In this document: piece by piece, positions 31,086 to 44,612 of the stretch
Layout: the number at the start of each line of letters is the position of its first letter
Position numbering within the stretch: position 1 is the first letter of the stretch
Source of the DNA: Phoronis australis
Taxonomy: Eukaryota; Phoronida; Phoronidae
Assembly (NCBI GenBank): GCA_002633005.1
Contig: NMRA01000180.1
Location: forward strand, 323,699-370,849
Length of the DNA stretch: 47,151 bases
Direction: 5' to 3'
The notes under the pieces: model-generated
Database searches by the model: none
Seen by the model: only the letters and a program-made list of their open reading frames with translations
Told to the model about the DNA's origin: nothing
Position numbers and translations under genes: made by a program

Positions 31086-33670
31086 CTGAAATAATTTCCA
31101 AGTAAGACAGTGATTCTAACAAATCATTCTCAGGGAACTACAACTTGTGCAATAGTAATAAAAGTTGCTCAGATGCAATCCCATCGTAAATTGTCCTCGG
31201 TAATAGGATTGGTAAAATATGATTTTACAACAAAACCGTATTGTGGAAGACAGTGGTACACCACGTGATTATTTTCTAAACAAATTGTGATTTCTGTTTC
31301 AAGTAGAGGCTTTTAATTGAAGCAATGTTAAATCTATAGTGTTATTCGAAGCAAAACCAAGTCATGCTTAGTAGACCTTGAAATATTGATTTCATAAGTA
31401 GATATTTTTTATTAAAAAGAAAACTGTTAATCCAAAGCCACAATTACTCTACATCATGCCCTTACATGCACGCGTAAGCGCGCGTGAATGTGTTCACCTG
31501 CGTGCGCGATCAATATATTTCAGAACAAGTTATGTTAGTCATTGCCGTCTATGCGCACACTTCGGAAAATTCGCCAATGATAGAGATACAGCGTAAAGCA
31601 TTTTTTGTAAACGTTTTTAATCAAATGTTACGCATGTAGGCGCACGCGCCTAAGGTTTACTTGTAAGCACAGGCGGGTGCCACTTGTTGCCTGAAACTGA
31701 GTGCTTTTGTGTGTTTTTCATGCATTCTTACAACTTAAAATTCATCATGTAATGCAAATAGACCTATAACTACGCATAGATTTGATTAATAGACAACTTC
31801 GGTAACAAGTTACCTGATTGAACATAAACAAAATGAAAAGCAAAATTCAAAAATAGGTCTAAGCTACAGGGAAATAGCCTGACGATACAAACAAGCTAAC
31901 ATGCATCTATCTTTCACGTTTTTGCCTACCTGTTCCGTTGTATTTCCTGCTAGTTACGCAGTTTTTAAAATCCTCGCTGTATTCCAGACACGTCCCACCG
32001 TCATTGTAACGAATACAAATTTTGCAGCTCACAGGTTCGGGTGGGTTGTTTAAGCAAGCCTTATCGTCGGGCCATGAGCATCTAATGCACGAGATGTGCT
32101 CTGCATTTAAAACTAAAAACCGAGAAAACCAGTTAATGCCATGTGTAGTCATTCTATTTGGATTAAAACTATAAAATTTCAATCCAAGGGCAGTTCAGTG
32201 GAAGTTGATGATATGTTCAAATGATGATCTTCCAAGGTGACGTCATGTGTTTCAAACTAAACATGGTTCTAATTAAATGTACACATTTTTTGAATTTCTG
32301 ATTGCCGGTGCACTACCAAAATAGCCGTCACAGTTGAAATAGCACTTGTGAAAATTGCAAGTAAACGCAAGTTCCCTGCAGGTCTATAGATTACAAGTTT
32401 CTTGTTTCAGTGATATCTTTTATACCAGCATAAACAAAATAAAGAGTGTCTTTAACAGCAACGATTGTGCAGATCATTATAAACATATGTATTCATAATA
32501 TTCAAGGACGAGAAACTCGTGGAATGATCACTCGCGCCTCCTGGTGGATTTCCAGCTGTCGAACCTGACGAATGAAAAGATGGTTACTCAATTATCTTCC
32601 TCTAAAATTTGTTATATTCCTTAGCCACATATTTCCACTACTAATTGTAAAATGAATGACGTGTAGACAAAACAACGCCCCCATTTTGTTAACACTTACA
32701 AACGTCCCAACTAATTACTTGAATACAGGGTATCTACGCAAGTAGTTATTGGCTTTGAACAACGGATATGAACCGATAAAGAAAATTTTCCTTCTTGCAA
32801 AGTATCTGAAATGCTAGTAAAAAAACTGGTTACTCAGTCAAAGAATGTCTCAAAACTTTCCGTACCACGATGGAAATAATTTTCTCCCCAACACATTCTT
32901 GGTTGCACTGACAAGCAAAGACGCGAGTGTCAAAAAACCGGGGCGGATCCAGGATTTTGAGTTAGGGGGGGGACAGAGCAGAGTATTAGCCAGGATTTTA
33001 TACGTCAGGCATTCGCAGCCCCGAACTGTCGAATGGAATGTTGGAGAATTTTAGGAGGGCATGGCCCCCTTGGCCCCCTCTAAATCCGCCAGTGAAAAGA
33101 AATCACATTTGAGACGAGGCTGGCCAACATTTCCAAAATTGGACCACTTTGTAATTATCGTAGTTGATGCCTCAATTCCTTTGATGACAGTGACTAATTA
33201 CTTTCAGGGCAAGGAAAATTTTGAAACAAATTTGTCGGGGTTAATCAGGTTAATTTCTTTCTCCGTGTTTGCGCAGCAAGAATGAAGGAAGTGTCACTTT
33301 GATTGGCTAAAATTGTAAATGGACTGAATGACGGGCGGACTTTAATATTTTGTTCTACAAAAAACAGATATCCCTCTTAGATGATCAGTTGATGTTATAA
33401 ATCTTTGCAAATGATATGAGGGGAGTATGCCTATTTTCTGCAGACACTGGGGCCTTTTGCAACTTGGCCTATGTCAGCCACAGTCTACCCGGGCATAGTC
33501 GAAAATGTTGAAACTGAGATACGAAAGTAAAAAATTTAAAAATGTGAAAATATGTGTGCACAGATTTGTTCACAGATCGCTGAAATTTTGCGTATAAATC
33601 ACAAACCTGTTGCTAAGGTACACAGGAGGTAAGCTACGGCCGCCACGCAATTCCATGATCCGTTATCCAT
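30844..33670 (-). CDS. Ly6/quiver-like GPI-anchored surface protein, complete in three exons
   Basis: Exons 33670-33607, 32112-31930 and 31085-30844 join in phase 1 at both GT-AG junctions and encode 162 residues. Residues 1-25 form a signal peptide (A-A-V-A-Y-L-L-C-T-L-A). The mature part has 12 cysteines, at 30, 33, 41, 51, 54, 63, 73, 91, 102, 118, 122 and 127. It opens C-I-R-C-S-W-P-D-D-K-A-C, like quiver/sleepless-type proteins, and closes R-D-C-G ... C-x3-C-Y-T-N-G-C-N; the final Cys-Asn is the Ly6/three-finger hallmark. N80-G-T is a glycosylation sequon. A Ser/Gly patch near 136-138 and a hydrophobic end (about 144-162) suggest GPI anchoring, although two Glu residues make the tail imperfect. 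Relatives modulate ion channels, receptors or junctions; the specific role is unknown. The start context GCCATGG is strong. Confidence 0.75.
31930..32112 (-). CDS. Ly6-like exon 2: first half of the domain
   Basis: 183 bases from acceptor GGTTTTTAG to donor ACAG/GTAGGC. It encodes V-L-N-A-E-H-I-S-C-I-R-C, the mid-domain cysteine pairs, and ends K-Y-N-G-T. Confidence 0.75.
32938..33094. mobile_element. hAT-family MITE in Ly6-like intron 1
   Basis: 157 bp running from CCGGGGCGGATCC to AAATCCGCCAGTG, with a poly-G run inside the left end. Flanks AAAAA and AAAAG approximate a 5-bp duplication. Same family as 22911-23057 and 43062-43238. Confidence 0.82.
33607..33670 (-). CDS. Ly6-like exon 1: signal peptide
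   Basis: 64 bases: ATG, 21 codons and one extra base before donor ACAG/GTTTGT. M-D-N-G-S-W-N-C-V-A-A-V-A-Y-L-L is a hydrophobic leader; cleavage is predicted after the A at residue 25, in exon 2. Confidence 0.7.
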
Positions 33671-35620
33671 GGCAAACGACTGCAAAACTGATTTCGCAAA
33701 ACATGCGCAGACGGTAACTCAAACCTGTCGACTCCGCGGTGGGCCTCGGCAGCTGTTGGGAACACCCTGTCCGCCAAGTTAAGTTGTTGAATGTCACGCC
33801 GGAGTTAACATTTCCACTGCTAGCGCGGCGTGCGAAATGGCAGTAAATTCGGATCTACAATTAGAAAAGAAATACCTCCGGTAATTTATAAGTGGCCGAA
33901 CTGGCATTTCGGTCTTGTTTTTCTTGTTCCACTAAATTCCTTATGTAAATATCTACTTGTCGTGTCGCTAATTTGAGGGTATCAAAATTTAAAGTTTTGT
34001 TGATTTTTCTCTGCCAGACCTACAGGCGGTCCATAGTCGGCCTAAGTCATTAAGTGGTCTTGTGACGACTGCTTGACGTGTCTTAGACACAACGCTGAGA
34101 TATGAGTCTCCGAAACAGGGGTATCTGACAAATACAGCAAACGACATTATTCCATTTTCGAATGTTTTATCAAACGTCACATTCTGTAATCGGTGCGTTG
34201 CGTACTATTATATTTTCATTTTTTGAGCTCCTTCAAATCGCCTTCAGTCAGATTTAGACTATCGTTATCAAACTGTCCTCAATGTATTCTTTTCGTCAGG
34301 TTAACAATTGTTTCTGGGCTTATGAATCGACATCTCGCTATTACTTAAGACCACTCGTCGTACGTTGACATGATACGGTGGGATGTTATAAGCACAACAA
34401 CCCCAAAAATCAATTCCTATATGAGTAAATAACTTATGGTTATAAAACTAAAGTTGCATTTTATCTTGTTTCGTTGGTTGAGAAACGAAAATCCCCATTG
34501 GACCTTTTATTTTCATAAGAAGGCCTCGTGATATTACTTACCGTGATAGGATTCTGTTTCCGTTATCAACAACAACGTCGAAACCATCAGCTATTCAAGA
34601 AAATATTTCAGAGTTTGCTGGAGTTGGCCAGCTCTTAAATTTGAGAATTCGAAGATGGCGCATGTGCGCATTGCCTGTCACTTGAGTTGGCAGCGGATAT
34701 GGAATCCTGCCACGGTTAGAAATGTTATGAGGCTGGTTACATGACAGTAAAAGATCCAATTCGATTTTCGTGGTTTTTAACCAGCTCAACATGGCGAAAT
34801 TCAGCTTTAGATAACAAGTTGCTTTTAGAGATAATAAGCTGGGTTCGTATCACCTTCAGCGGTTTTGGCATTATCAAGATTTAATTCTTAATATTCACGA
34901 GTGTGGATATGTTTACGGCGAAATAGTATTTTGTCATTTACAAATTTGCGTGAGGATGACTGCAGTTGTTATCAAAATCTTAAAACCTAACATTCAAACT
35001 TTAAAATGTTATTAGAGTAATTTGTGGTTTTTGTTATGTTTTTCTGAGGGGGATAGTATATGTCATTTTCAGGTTTATGTAAAATGTTTATTTATACGAT
35101 TAGGTCGCCGGAATTGGTGATCGATGCTGATAATATAAACATCAAGACCATTTCGCTGAAATAACATTTGAAATTAGAAACGTGGGCAGTCTTTCTTGTC
35201 TTGTCATCGAAAAAGGTAGTCGCCATCACTTCGATGGAAAAGGTGTGCTTATGAACACGTCTATTTGCGACGGCCACGAAAACTGTTTTGTCGGAACTGA
35301 GCTTTCACCTACTTTTGGCCTGCTCACAAGACAGTAGANAAATGTACATTTTTCGCCGTTCATGTAGCTCTATGACTTCGAGACAGGTGGCCAGTACATG
35401 AACTCAAATAGTTTGAGATTCAGTGTTGGTTTACTGGCTGCGATGAGGCTCACATTTGCCAACTGGAAATAACCAGTAGTTAAGTTTACGAAAATGTGAG
35501 TCACTCTCTTTGGCTGCCGACTACCTTATATTAATTCAAGTACAAAGTACGTCCAACGATATTCATTCCAAAAGGTATTTTTGCTAGACAAAGTACCAAC
35601 TGAAGTCCAACAAGAATAGA
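33671..35620. other. no supported gene; upstream region of the Ly6-like gene
   Basis: The segment 34680-34800 resembles 39190-39270 (shared AAATNTTATGAG-CTGGTT and GTAAAAGA-CAAT). One ambiguous base sits at 35339. No exon is recognised. Confidence 0.45.
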
Positions 35621-35621
35621 G

Positions 35622-36170
35622 ACCAGGGTAGAGTTCAATAACGCTAGCACCTACGCTAGGAATTCGCTAAAATCTAGCCAAAATGTCGTACTCTCAATCA
35701 AAATACACGGCAATATCTCATGTAATCTCGTGACGTCTTGCTTTTATAGTGAGGTTCTCAGATCGATTTTTTCACTGAGGTATTGGTTTAAAGCTGGTGT
35801 AGCCCCGCGTTCCATTAAAGAAGGTAACAAACAGCCTCCCGTTCAGTAACGCTAGGACCTCGCTGAAAAGCAAGACTTCGCGAGATTACGTGAGATATTG
35901 CCGTGCATTTCAAATACGAACACGTGACTTTGACTAGGTTTTAGCTAGGTCCTAGCGTAGGTCCTAGCGTCTACTGAACGCACGCCTGATTTACACCACT
36001 TCCCATTATAAACCTGAGTTGAGTTACGTAGATGCAATAATCTCGCGTAGGAAGTTTGAGTGATCAAGTGCTTCCTTGTAAACATGGCGATATCTCTCTG
36101 GCTGGCGAGGGCTTGCGTGATCTGGCGTTTTGGCGGGGTTCCCGCGTCTACGGAACACACGCCTGGTCTC
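35622..36170. mobile_element. cluster of three MITE-family copies
   Basis: A clear copy at 35841-35979 (GTTCAGTA...TACTGAAC) matches 1723-1873. To its left, 35622-35760 is a relative in opposite orientation that includes CACGGCAATATCTCATGTAATCTCG. To its right, 36013-36166 is a more diverged relative ending GCGTCTACGGAACACACGCC. Confidence 0.7.
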
Positions 36171-39100
36171 AGCTTGTTTCTTATTCAGGCGAGAAGTGGT
36201 TTCGTGGTCTTCGAAATAACTGACAGTTATGCTTAAGACATTGTTAGGCACATAAAATGACTCGCTGTTACAAACCAATTTGTTGAACCCAGTCTCAGGT
36301 AGTAACGAATAGCCGAATGTCTACAAGACCAAAGATCGCCTCAAATTTGAGTAAGGAACAAGATGAGATTAATTCATAATGGTAATAGTCTAAATAAACT
36401 AGTAAACTGTTTAACTGAAGGCGGGTTCGTGACAAATTTTAATTCGGCCTCACCACGGAATGGTGGTTTAGCATTATTTTTAAAAGTACAGGCAATGCTG
36501 CTTTTACGTGTTACAAATTTCTGGGGTAATTGAATGTGATGTCGACCTGCATGCAAATTAAACCACGTTGTATGAAATGACGTTTACAAAATTAAAACCA
36601 CAACAAGGGGAATACATTTAAGAATATTGTAATTAATATGGTACTTCCGCTCATCCGTATTCAAAATTTCGGCTAAACGATAGAAACACGTCATTAAATG
36701 GACGCAGCTGCCATTGTTGCTGCGTTAAAATGTTATTTTGTAGCGGTTATTGTGTTTCAACAAAGCTTATCATCTTAGAATTGTTGTCCAAGAGAGAATA
36801 CACTTTTTGTTATTACCATTGTGGGATTCCAACACAACTGGTGGTTGGTTGTAATTTTGTGAATTTGCATCGCTCAATACGATACTTGAATTATTTTATG
36901 TGCCGTGGATAGCATAGGGAGAATGCATTAAATACGTGTAGGTTATTTTCTTCGAGGTTAAAAAATTTATTTGATACGAAAAATGATTCAATTAATACTT
37001 GTACTTGATGCCACAAACATTTATAATTCATAAGAATTACACGAGAACCTTAGAACGTTAACAATTGGGATTCTCTTATTATTTTGTATTTCTTAATCGT
37101 CGAAAATGTTTGTTGTTTTCGTTCAAACGAGAGAGCGAAATACCCAGATTCCAAGTTTCATTTTTGTAAGACCCGAGAAAATTGTCCAAATTTGACTAAC
37201 TTCGGAGCTTCGTATCTCAGAAAAGGATGATCGCATTCTCGAAACTTTTTGCAAAGTTCTCCATCACGCTTTTAGAAAGTGTTTTTAAAATGTGTCACTT
37301 TTGTCTGAGGGACGAGCATAAAACAAGACTGATATAACAAAATTGAGGAAATCTCGAAAGTAAGTTGCATAGAAAACTGCAATAATATTTCGATGATTTC
37401 ATCTCGGAACATTCATGTCGAGTGAAATTTAATCATGCTGATAATACAGTTGTTTCCGTGAATGCATTGCACACGGTCACGTGATCCAGTTAACGACAGA
37501 ATCGTATGTAAGCTATCAATCAAAGTCTACAGGATTTCTGCTTTAGCCTTCTAGATATTTGCCTAAATGCACAGGCTTGTCAATAATATTTTACTTAACC
37601 CTAACACGTGTCTACACATAAATATGCGAATGCTTTTTAAATGATTGATGGGTTTTAAAAATATAGTTGTTTTGCTAAAATTGATTATATCACATTAATA
37701 TAAAGATTTTATCATTGTTTGTCTGTGGCATATCATTCTATGTGACTTGGAAGTGAACATGAGGAAACAAAAGCAAAAGTAGTTCACCTCCACGTATTAC
37801 AACTGTTGTACAGGCGCCTTCGACTCTGGTTGGTGTAATCCAGACACAATACAAAAATATGGACAAATAAAGACTTCAAACATGAAAGGAAATAGTTTCG
37901 AAGTATCGCAGTATAAATTTTTTTTGCTAGGATTTATTTCAGAAACAATCATAAATTTTGAAATTCGTCACTTTTCTCAGGAAATTTCCGGTGTTTATTC
38001 ACTTCATTTCTTTAAAAGGACATTTTATCAGTGAAAGTAATCTGGCTACTTGCTCATTTGTAAGCATTTCCACTAACATTTATTTGAGCGATTTTGTAGA
38101 TAACTTTCCACTAGTCATTTGCATCGACAGAAGCTTGTACTTCTCTCACTGAAAAAAAGATTTGACTTTAAAACACGCTTGCCTCCAATCCTTCACATTA
38201 TGTTCATGAATCAGTGCTCACCTACTCCGTAGACCGTGGATTCTGTTAGTTACAGTGTTGGGAGGTACATAATGGCCGATGATTAGTAACATTCCCTTTC
38301 TCTTAACCATCAAAGGAACACGTAATAACGGTACGCTTACCAGCAAAGATTTCCTCAGGCCAATTCCAAAGCTCTCGCACGGGTTCTTACCGTAAATCAA
38401 GACCACATCTTGCAGGGACTTTATTATTTAACCCAAAGCGGTACTTGAGACAATCAGTTCTAACCCCACTTCATGCAGAGAACGTCTGAGTGGTTATCGA
38501 ACATGCCAAAAGCTTTAATTGCTCTGCTAAGTACAATGGCCAGATTTGATTCATCAACGGGTCAAAAAATGGATACGATCTACCAGTACCTACAAATCTT
38601 TTAGATTTAAAAATCCATTGTTTATCCATGATCTAATTCTTGTTTACATATAATGCCAGTAGCCGTTAAAGTTTCTTTTGCAACTTTAATTTGTGTACCG
38701 GAAATTGTCGTAACTGGGTCATAGCGGATTCACGGAAATCTTTGAATGTCATGGGGCGGTGTACAAGCCAATTAAAAAAGCTCCCAGAGCGACGGGAATT
38801 ACAACGAGCAACTCGGGGTTAACATGTACCCGACCTTCATATAAGGGAGAGCAGAAAGAGGTCCAGTGAAAATTCCTTAAAATATGGTCACCCTAATTCA
38901 GGAGTTTCTTTTCCAAGTAATGGGTACGGGTGCCTCCGCAAGCTCAAAGTTCAGACCAACACGGATAATTAGGAATTCGTGAAATTGGTGAAAACCTTAT
39001 CGGAAATAACACCACTTTCGCCTACTCCACCCGGTCGTACAAAAATACGCGGGCATACTGCCATTCGAGTTGGTGTAGCCGGTTCCTGCAAACCATTCGT

Positions 39101-42100
39101 ACGTTAGAGTACCTCCGTTTCCAAACCACAAAATTCTTTTAAATTTTACCCCGGTATTTGGTCCTTTAAATGTTTGCATTTTCAGTGCTTGGGCTGAACC
39201 GGAAATATTATGAGACTGGTTCTGTGAGAGTAAAAGACTCAATCCCATTATCGTTTTTAGCAAGCTAAACAGAGTAACTGTAGACGAAAAAATCACCCAT
39301 GGTGAGCACTTTCTGTCGCAATGAAAGCGCCCATTTTCGTGAGTCGCACTTACGGAAATTCTATATGGACTCGTTTTTAACTGATCAACTTGGCTTACAA
39401 TTTAACACAAAGCGATTAGTCTTTTGTTGACATAAATCACCCGTGTTCACTCTCAAAGCAGTAGTTTGTAGTCAAAACAATGGTATTTTAAGTTCGGAAT
39501 TGCACATTTTTTAAAGTTAACTGTAAGCACTTAAAACTATTTTGTCTATAAAAGAATGTCAAACATGATCCGAGTGCTCAGTTATATGCGTTTTCGCTAA
39601 CTAAGATAGCTTCACCTTCGATTGAAATCATTCATAAGTACCCCAGACAATACCCAGAACTGGTTAAAGTTAAATATACCTGACTGGAGCATATCATGTA
39701 TTTCAAGTCCGTGCTTTCGGAGGTTGTAATAGACTTATACCTATATAACACGGTTTCTCCCTAATGTTGTCGTGTAGAAAGCGTCTTTACCGCATTCATT
39801 AATTGGAATTCGAAAATTCTATGAAGCATGACTACTTACCGGTGTAAAAAAATCCCAGACTTATCAGTGCTTATACTTTGTGTAGAGTATCGCTTTCTTC
39901 ACTTTTCAATCCTTGCGGCTTCAAAAAGACTTAATGGCCCTGCGCACGTATCATTTGTAATTGCAATGGCGCAGTACAGTGTCAGGATACAGTCTGGAAA
40001 GCTTGAATGAAATTGAACAGAGTGAAATAAAAATGACTGAATTCAAAATGTCGCTACGACGTGCCAGCCCCAGTTGAACTAAGCTCGGAATCGAAAAAAA
40101 CGCTGAGCTCCAATGTCCCTATGTTTATACCTAAAAGCTATATTCAGTTTGTTAGCTTTCTTTTTATACGTCAAATCGTAAACTGAAAAACCACTAAAAA
40201 CTAACTTGTGGTCACATAATATGGTTCGTTTTCGTACGTGTCTACATGAATCTTCGAGATGGTGTCTAAAATCGCACGCAACAATTTGTGGTATGTCGCC
40301 ACCGGCTACAAGACAACGTTACTATCTGAACAAAGACATAGTAGAATGTTGTTTTAGTTATGATATTGTTGAAATAGTCAGCGAATAAAAAGGGTATACT
40401 ACATATAATATTTTGAATTATTATTGAGCATTTTTAAAGGGCAATAATGCCATTAATTTCATGAGTGTTTTAAAGGTACATTAGTGGCAAGAAAAGTATT
40501 TCCCTGGAGCGGAATGGAACGTGAACCTCCTGGGGTCGCAGCCGAACGCTGTGCTGTCGAAGCTGAAGTCCAAGACAAGCACTAGTTACCTGGCGATTTG
40601 TAATAAAATCACAAAAAAACAACGGATTTTGTTATTTCATAGCTCTACTCAAAGCTTATAACTCCAAAGAGTCTATTCAAAAATAACACCAAAAAAAATA
40701 TGTTTTTCGGTTGGCAAAACCTACAATGTCCCTTCAACGATCACAACGGTAGTCAATTCTCGTCATTTCTGTTAGTAGTCTTGACACAACAAAATTAAAT
40801 TTGAGAATTCACGAATAAAAAATTACGAACTCACGTCTTTCGAATGGTAGCTTACTTCGGGTTTTTGGATGTGATAACCGTGGAAAACTCTCAATTTACT
40901 ATTCGCCATACCTCTTCCCTCTTGGATCTTTGGTCATTTATTGTTGCGTTGAACTTGTCCATTTTAAGCTTACTGAAATGCCGTGTCTTCTTTAATTTAG
41001 GTACTATAGAATTCGGCTCAGTCTTACTTGAACTGACCTGCACTTTGTGAGTTTAAAAGTTATCAGTTCTGAAAAACTGGCCTTACATTGTCTTTACATT
41101 TGTGTGGTACCTGGTAGTTAGAGACATTTTGACGTCATCCACTCAACGTCATAGTGATGCGTTCACTTGGCACGCGACCTTCTTTTAGACACTGCAGTGC
41201 TCAGTCCCGCTAAAATTCTCAAGTGTTAGCGAAAATTCTTGCTTAATTTCATCCCCACGAAGGTTCTTAAATGTGGTTCACGATGCAAGTAGGCTAGGCT
41301 TGCCTACTTTTTTCGAAAGTTTTTTCTTAAAAATTTTAGTGTAACGCTGACTAGTTAGGCATTATTGTGGAACGGGCCTCTGGTAGAAAATTTGCTCTGG
41401 ATTTGCACAAAGCGAATTAAGGTGATGTGAAACTGAAGTCTGTTCCATTGCAAAATATACGAATGATGTTTGAAAATGTATGTTATTACATGTTTTGATA
41501 TTCATGTTAAAGCATGCCGTGGATAGCAAAGGTATTGTACCCTTCACTACGCCTCCTAGCACAGTATGTTGGGCGCACGCAGCTTCCGCTAAGTGCGAAT
41601 GTGAAATCAGTGACGTAACCACTAAGTAATATAATTTTGAAATAGGGTTTAGTCCAGTTAAAACAAGACTATACCCTTGCAAAGACTTCGAGCGGCTTTG
41701 TCTTTGACCTCTTTGATACGACTGTGTTTCATAAATTACTGTCAATGGGTCCACGTGGCAGCTTGAAAACAATTACTTAACTGTAACATCTTAGCAACAT
41801 TCAGATTATTTTTTGTCATGAAAAACCGAGGCCCCCTTCAGAACTCCTGTCACCTGGGCAGCCACTTTCACCGAGTCTTTCGGCACTGCTAAAACATGAA
41901 AAATCTACTGTTTTGACTTAGATATTTTATGATGAGCTGACTTCTGTATCATTTGGAAACTTGATTGTGATTGAATTTGATGGTATCATTACTCTCAGTA
42001 ATACGCAATACTTACAGTTAATGACCTGTGCAGTTTTCCAGTGTTTGCCTCTCTTTAACTCAGTGACTATTCAGTCATCTTGAAATGAATTAGTATTCGA

Positions 42101-43061
42101 AAACCTGCTGCCCTCGATCCTCCGGCTTATATTCACGTTATAATAGCTGAAACTTTCCGTTTAAAAATATAGACCGTCTCAGTAATACATGGTTTTGTTA
42201 AACTAAAGAGCGTAACATCGCTTAATATACCCACGCGTTGAAAAAGCCCCCGGTGCAAATGAAGTGAAATTGGTGGGAAGTGTTCAGTAATATGTTTCAG
42301 ATTTTAGATAATTTAATTTCTTAAGTTGAATGGTCGCTCCTCGGGAGAGCTTAGTCATCGCGATCTGCAAGCATTTTCACTGTGTCGCATGCACGGGAAC
42401 TGACTCCGACATACGTTCAATTGTGGTTAAAAAGCATAGCAGACGAACTCGCCCTAACTATTCCGAGAAAAGAAGAAAGTATATTCATTGTTACTGAACA
42501 AAATCGTGTTCTATTTTTCAAGTATTAACTCCCGGGTATCCGCGTTTCTCAACTTTACTGTGATGACCAAACTCAGGTTGCAATGCTGGAACTGGCAGGA
42601 AGGATACTGGTCCTGTTAGGTTACCATAGATATTTATATTCGTCTGGAGCGTCTTATGTGGCCTTGGTTTCATATTGGCCAAAGCTCGGCCACCGATTCT
42701 GCCCGCGATTGAGTTCCATTAGTCCGGATGCGGGATGCCTAACATTATCTGCGATTTTTATCGGATCACTGTGTTTTGTGGTTTTTGACGTCTACACTCG
42801 GCCGGGGCTTTCGATAATTTCCCGGCGACATTCACCCGACTGCCAGCCGATAAGACCATTTTCAGCTTCGTCCAGGCCCAAACTACAAAATGGTGCTGAT
42901 CAGATTAGCTATTTGAGGCTAGTGGTTACGGGAAACGAGACTGATGTGTTAGAATTCTGACACATTTTTACGGAAATCGCCGGAATATCACGAGTGATAT
43001 AGTTTTGAAAATTTCTGCAGTTTTATATAAAAATGAAAACTAATTGCAATGCAGCAATTTA
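36171..43061. other. about 7 kb with no supported gene
   Basis: ORFs at 41362-41772 (minus, 136 codons) and 42583-42960 (plus, 125 codons) are the longest. Neither has a recognisable domain or splice support, and a run of this length can occur by chance. 36162-36300 repeats 11217-11365. 39190-39300 repeats 34680-34800. 40505-40650 carries a possible SINE. Confidence 0.45.
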
Positions 43062-43238
43062 CAGTGGCGGATTCAAGTTAGGGGGAAGGGGTGTAGTGGG
43101 GGTCAAGGGGGACATGCCCCCCTAAAATTCTTCCAGGTTCCATTTGGCAGTTCGGGGGTGCGAATGTATGTCTGACGGGCAAAATCCAGGCTAATACTCT
43201 GCCCTGCCCCCCAATTCAAAATCCTGGATCCGACCCTG
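43062..43238. mobile_element. hAT-family MITE with perfect 5-bp target duplication
   Basis: It runs from CAGTGGCGGATTCAAG to ATCCTGGATCCGACCCTG, 177 bp, with ATTTA directly on both sides (43057-43061 and 43239-43243). The interior is the inverse of the 32938-33094 copy. The perfect duplication confirms the element boundaries and the 5-bp habit of the family. Confidence 0.9.
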
Positions 43239-43654
43239 ATTTAGGTATAAATGTATTTTGATTCGAAAACAGATTAATTTCAAAAAACTTTTAGTAAACA
43301 AGAATTGAAATTAAGTACGTGAACAACCCCTATTTCAAGGAATAACCAAAGTGCTTCATCAATGGCAGCAACAACGCCTGTGACAGTAATTAAAATCTGA
43401 CTTAGTTATAAACCAAGGCAGCGGTCAATCATTGCACAGAAGATAATTCCCATAACCAAGCTTCAGAGCCATTTTTCAGCCGGAAGCCGATGTGTCAAAC
43501 TCCGGAAACTGGGCACTACTTTTCAAATGCGAAAGTATGAGGCAAGTCATAATGATTAGCCTAGTGGCGAACCAGAACACGCCTTGGCTTGGTTTCAGTT
43601 TTGTATTTTTGCATAAGTATTCAATTTCAAATTAGCTTGTGCAAAACAGGGCAC

Positions 43655-43830
43655 TATTAGTTTAATAGCTGTCTCACGGCAAGATCAAATCTAGCCAAAA
43701 TAACGCGCTCTCGTTGAGAATACACGTCGATATCTCTACTGCTGTGTATTTTCAATGAAAGTACGTGATTTTGGCTAAATTTTTTTTCGCCAGGAGGCAG
43801 GTATTGAACTCTACCCAGGTGTGCCCGACT
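43655..43830. mobile_element. MITE-family relative, palindromic
   Basis: It contains CTAGCCAAAATAACG near the left and CGTGATTTTGGCTAAA near the right, with CGTCGATATCTCTACT between. The right edge TTGAACTCTACCC is the inverse of GGGTAGAGTTCAA at 35632. Confidence 0.55.
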
Positions 43831-44612
43831 AGTGAACTCCTGCTGTTTGCGTGTACATCTAGTTTAGGTGTCACTGGCGAGAGTTCAGAACTGAAGACGA
43901 TATCTCTCATGAAAGTGTTTTCGTATTCACGAAAGCGTTCTTTGCGCATGCCTAAGGGCCGCTCATACTAACTGAAGAGGACAGAGACCACACCGCATCA
44001 AACACAGGTTGAAATAACAGACATATTATAACAAATCAAAAGACAATACTTTTGGGGAAATCCCATAAATCAATAAATTATAAGCATTTTAAAATAGCAC
44101 TCTGTATTTGAAGTTTTTCCGACGAAGAATAAAGTTGACGCCCAGCTACCGCGGATCAGAGCTTGACGATACCAAATTTATCAGTAGGCCTATACTTAAA
44201 ATGATTTAAAATGTGTCTTTTTTCTAATGAAATAATTTTCGATGAACAGTGAATGATACAACTTTGTTTTTCAATAATGGTAAATAGGAGACGATGGATA
44301 CGTCAAATTTTCAGCAAAGTAACTTACTTTTCCCGGCGCACTTCAATGAGTTTTAACGAGTCAGATTGTATTCCAAAATGCTGACCCTTTTAGCACGATA
44401 GAGTCGTGTCTTTAAAATGCAAACATGTTTACTTGTGTAACTATAGACGGTCTTAAGAAGCTACGGTCTAGCAACGAAAACGACCACTAGGCGGCGATAA
44501 ATCGCGCGAGTTCTTCTGTGTTGGGAAATACAATTTAGAAACACACGGCGGTGGACATTTTTGTTTTTCTGTTTCTCATTTCTCGTAGTTGAAGCTTTTG
44601 ACAAAATTAAAC
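43831..44612. promoter_or_regulatory. upstream and 5' UTR region of CPSF4
   Basis: The 110 bp before the CPSF4 ATG are free of other ORFs in frame, and the start context is AAACATGC. No TATA box is evident, as is usual for housekeeping genes. The transcription start cannot be placed. Confidence 0.4.

Noticed and set aside
41362-41772. 136-codon minus-strand ORF
   Set aside because: Composition and lack of motifs fit a chance open frame.
42583-42960. 125-codon plus-strand ORF
   Set aside because: Looks moderately protein-like but has no recognisable motif and no supporting exon or repeat copy.
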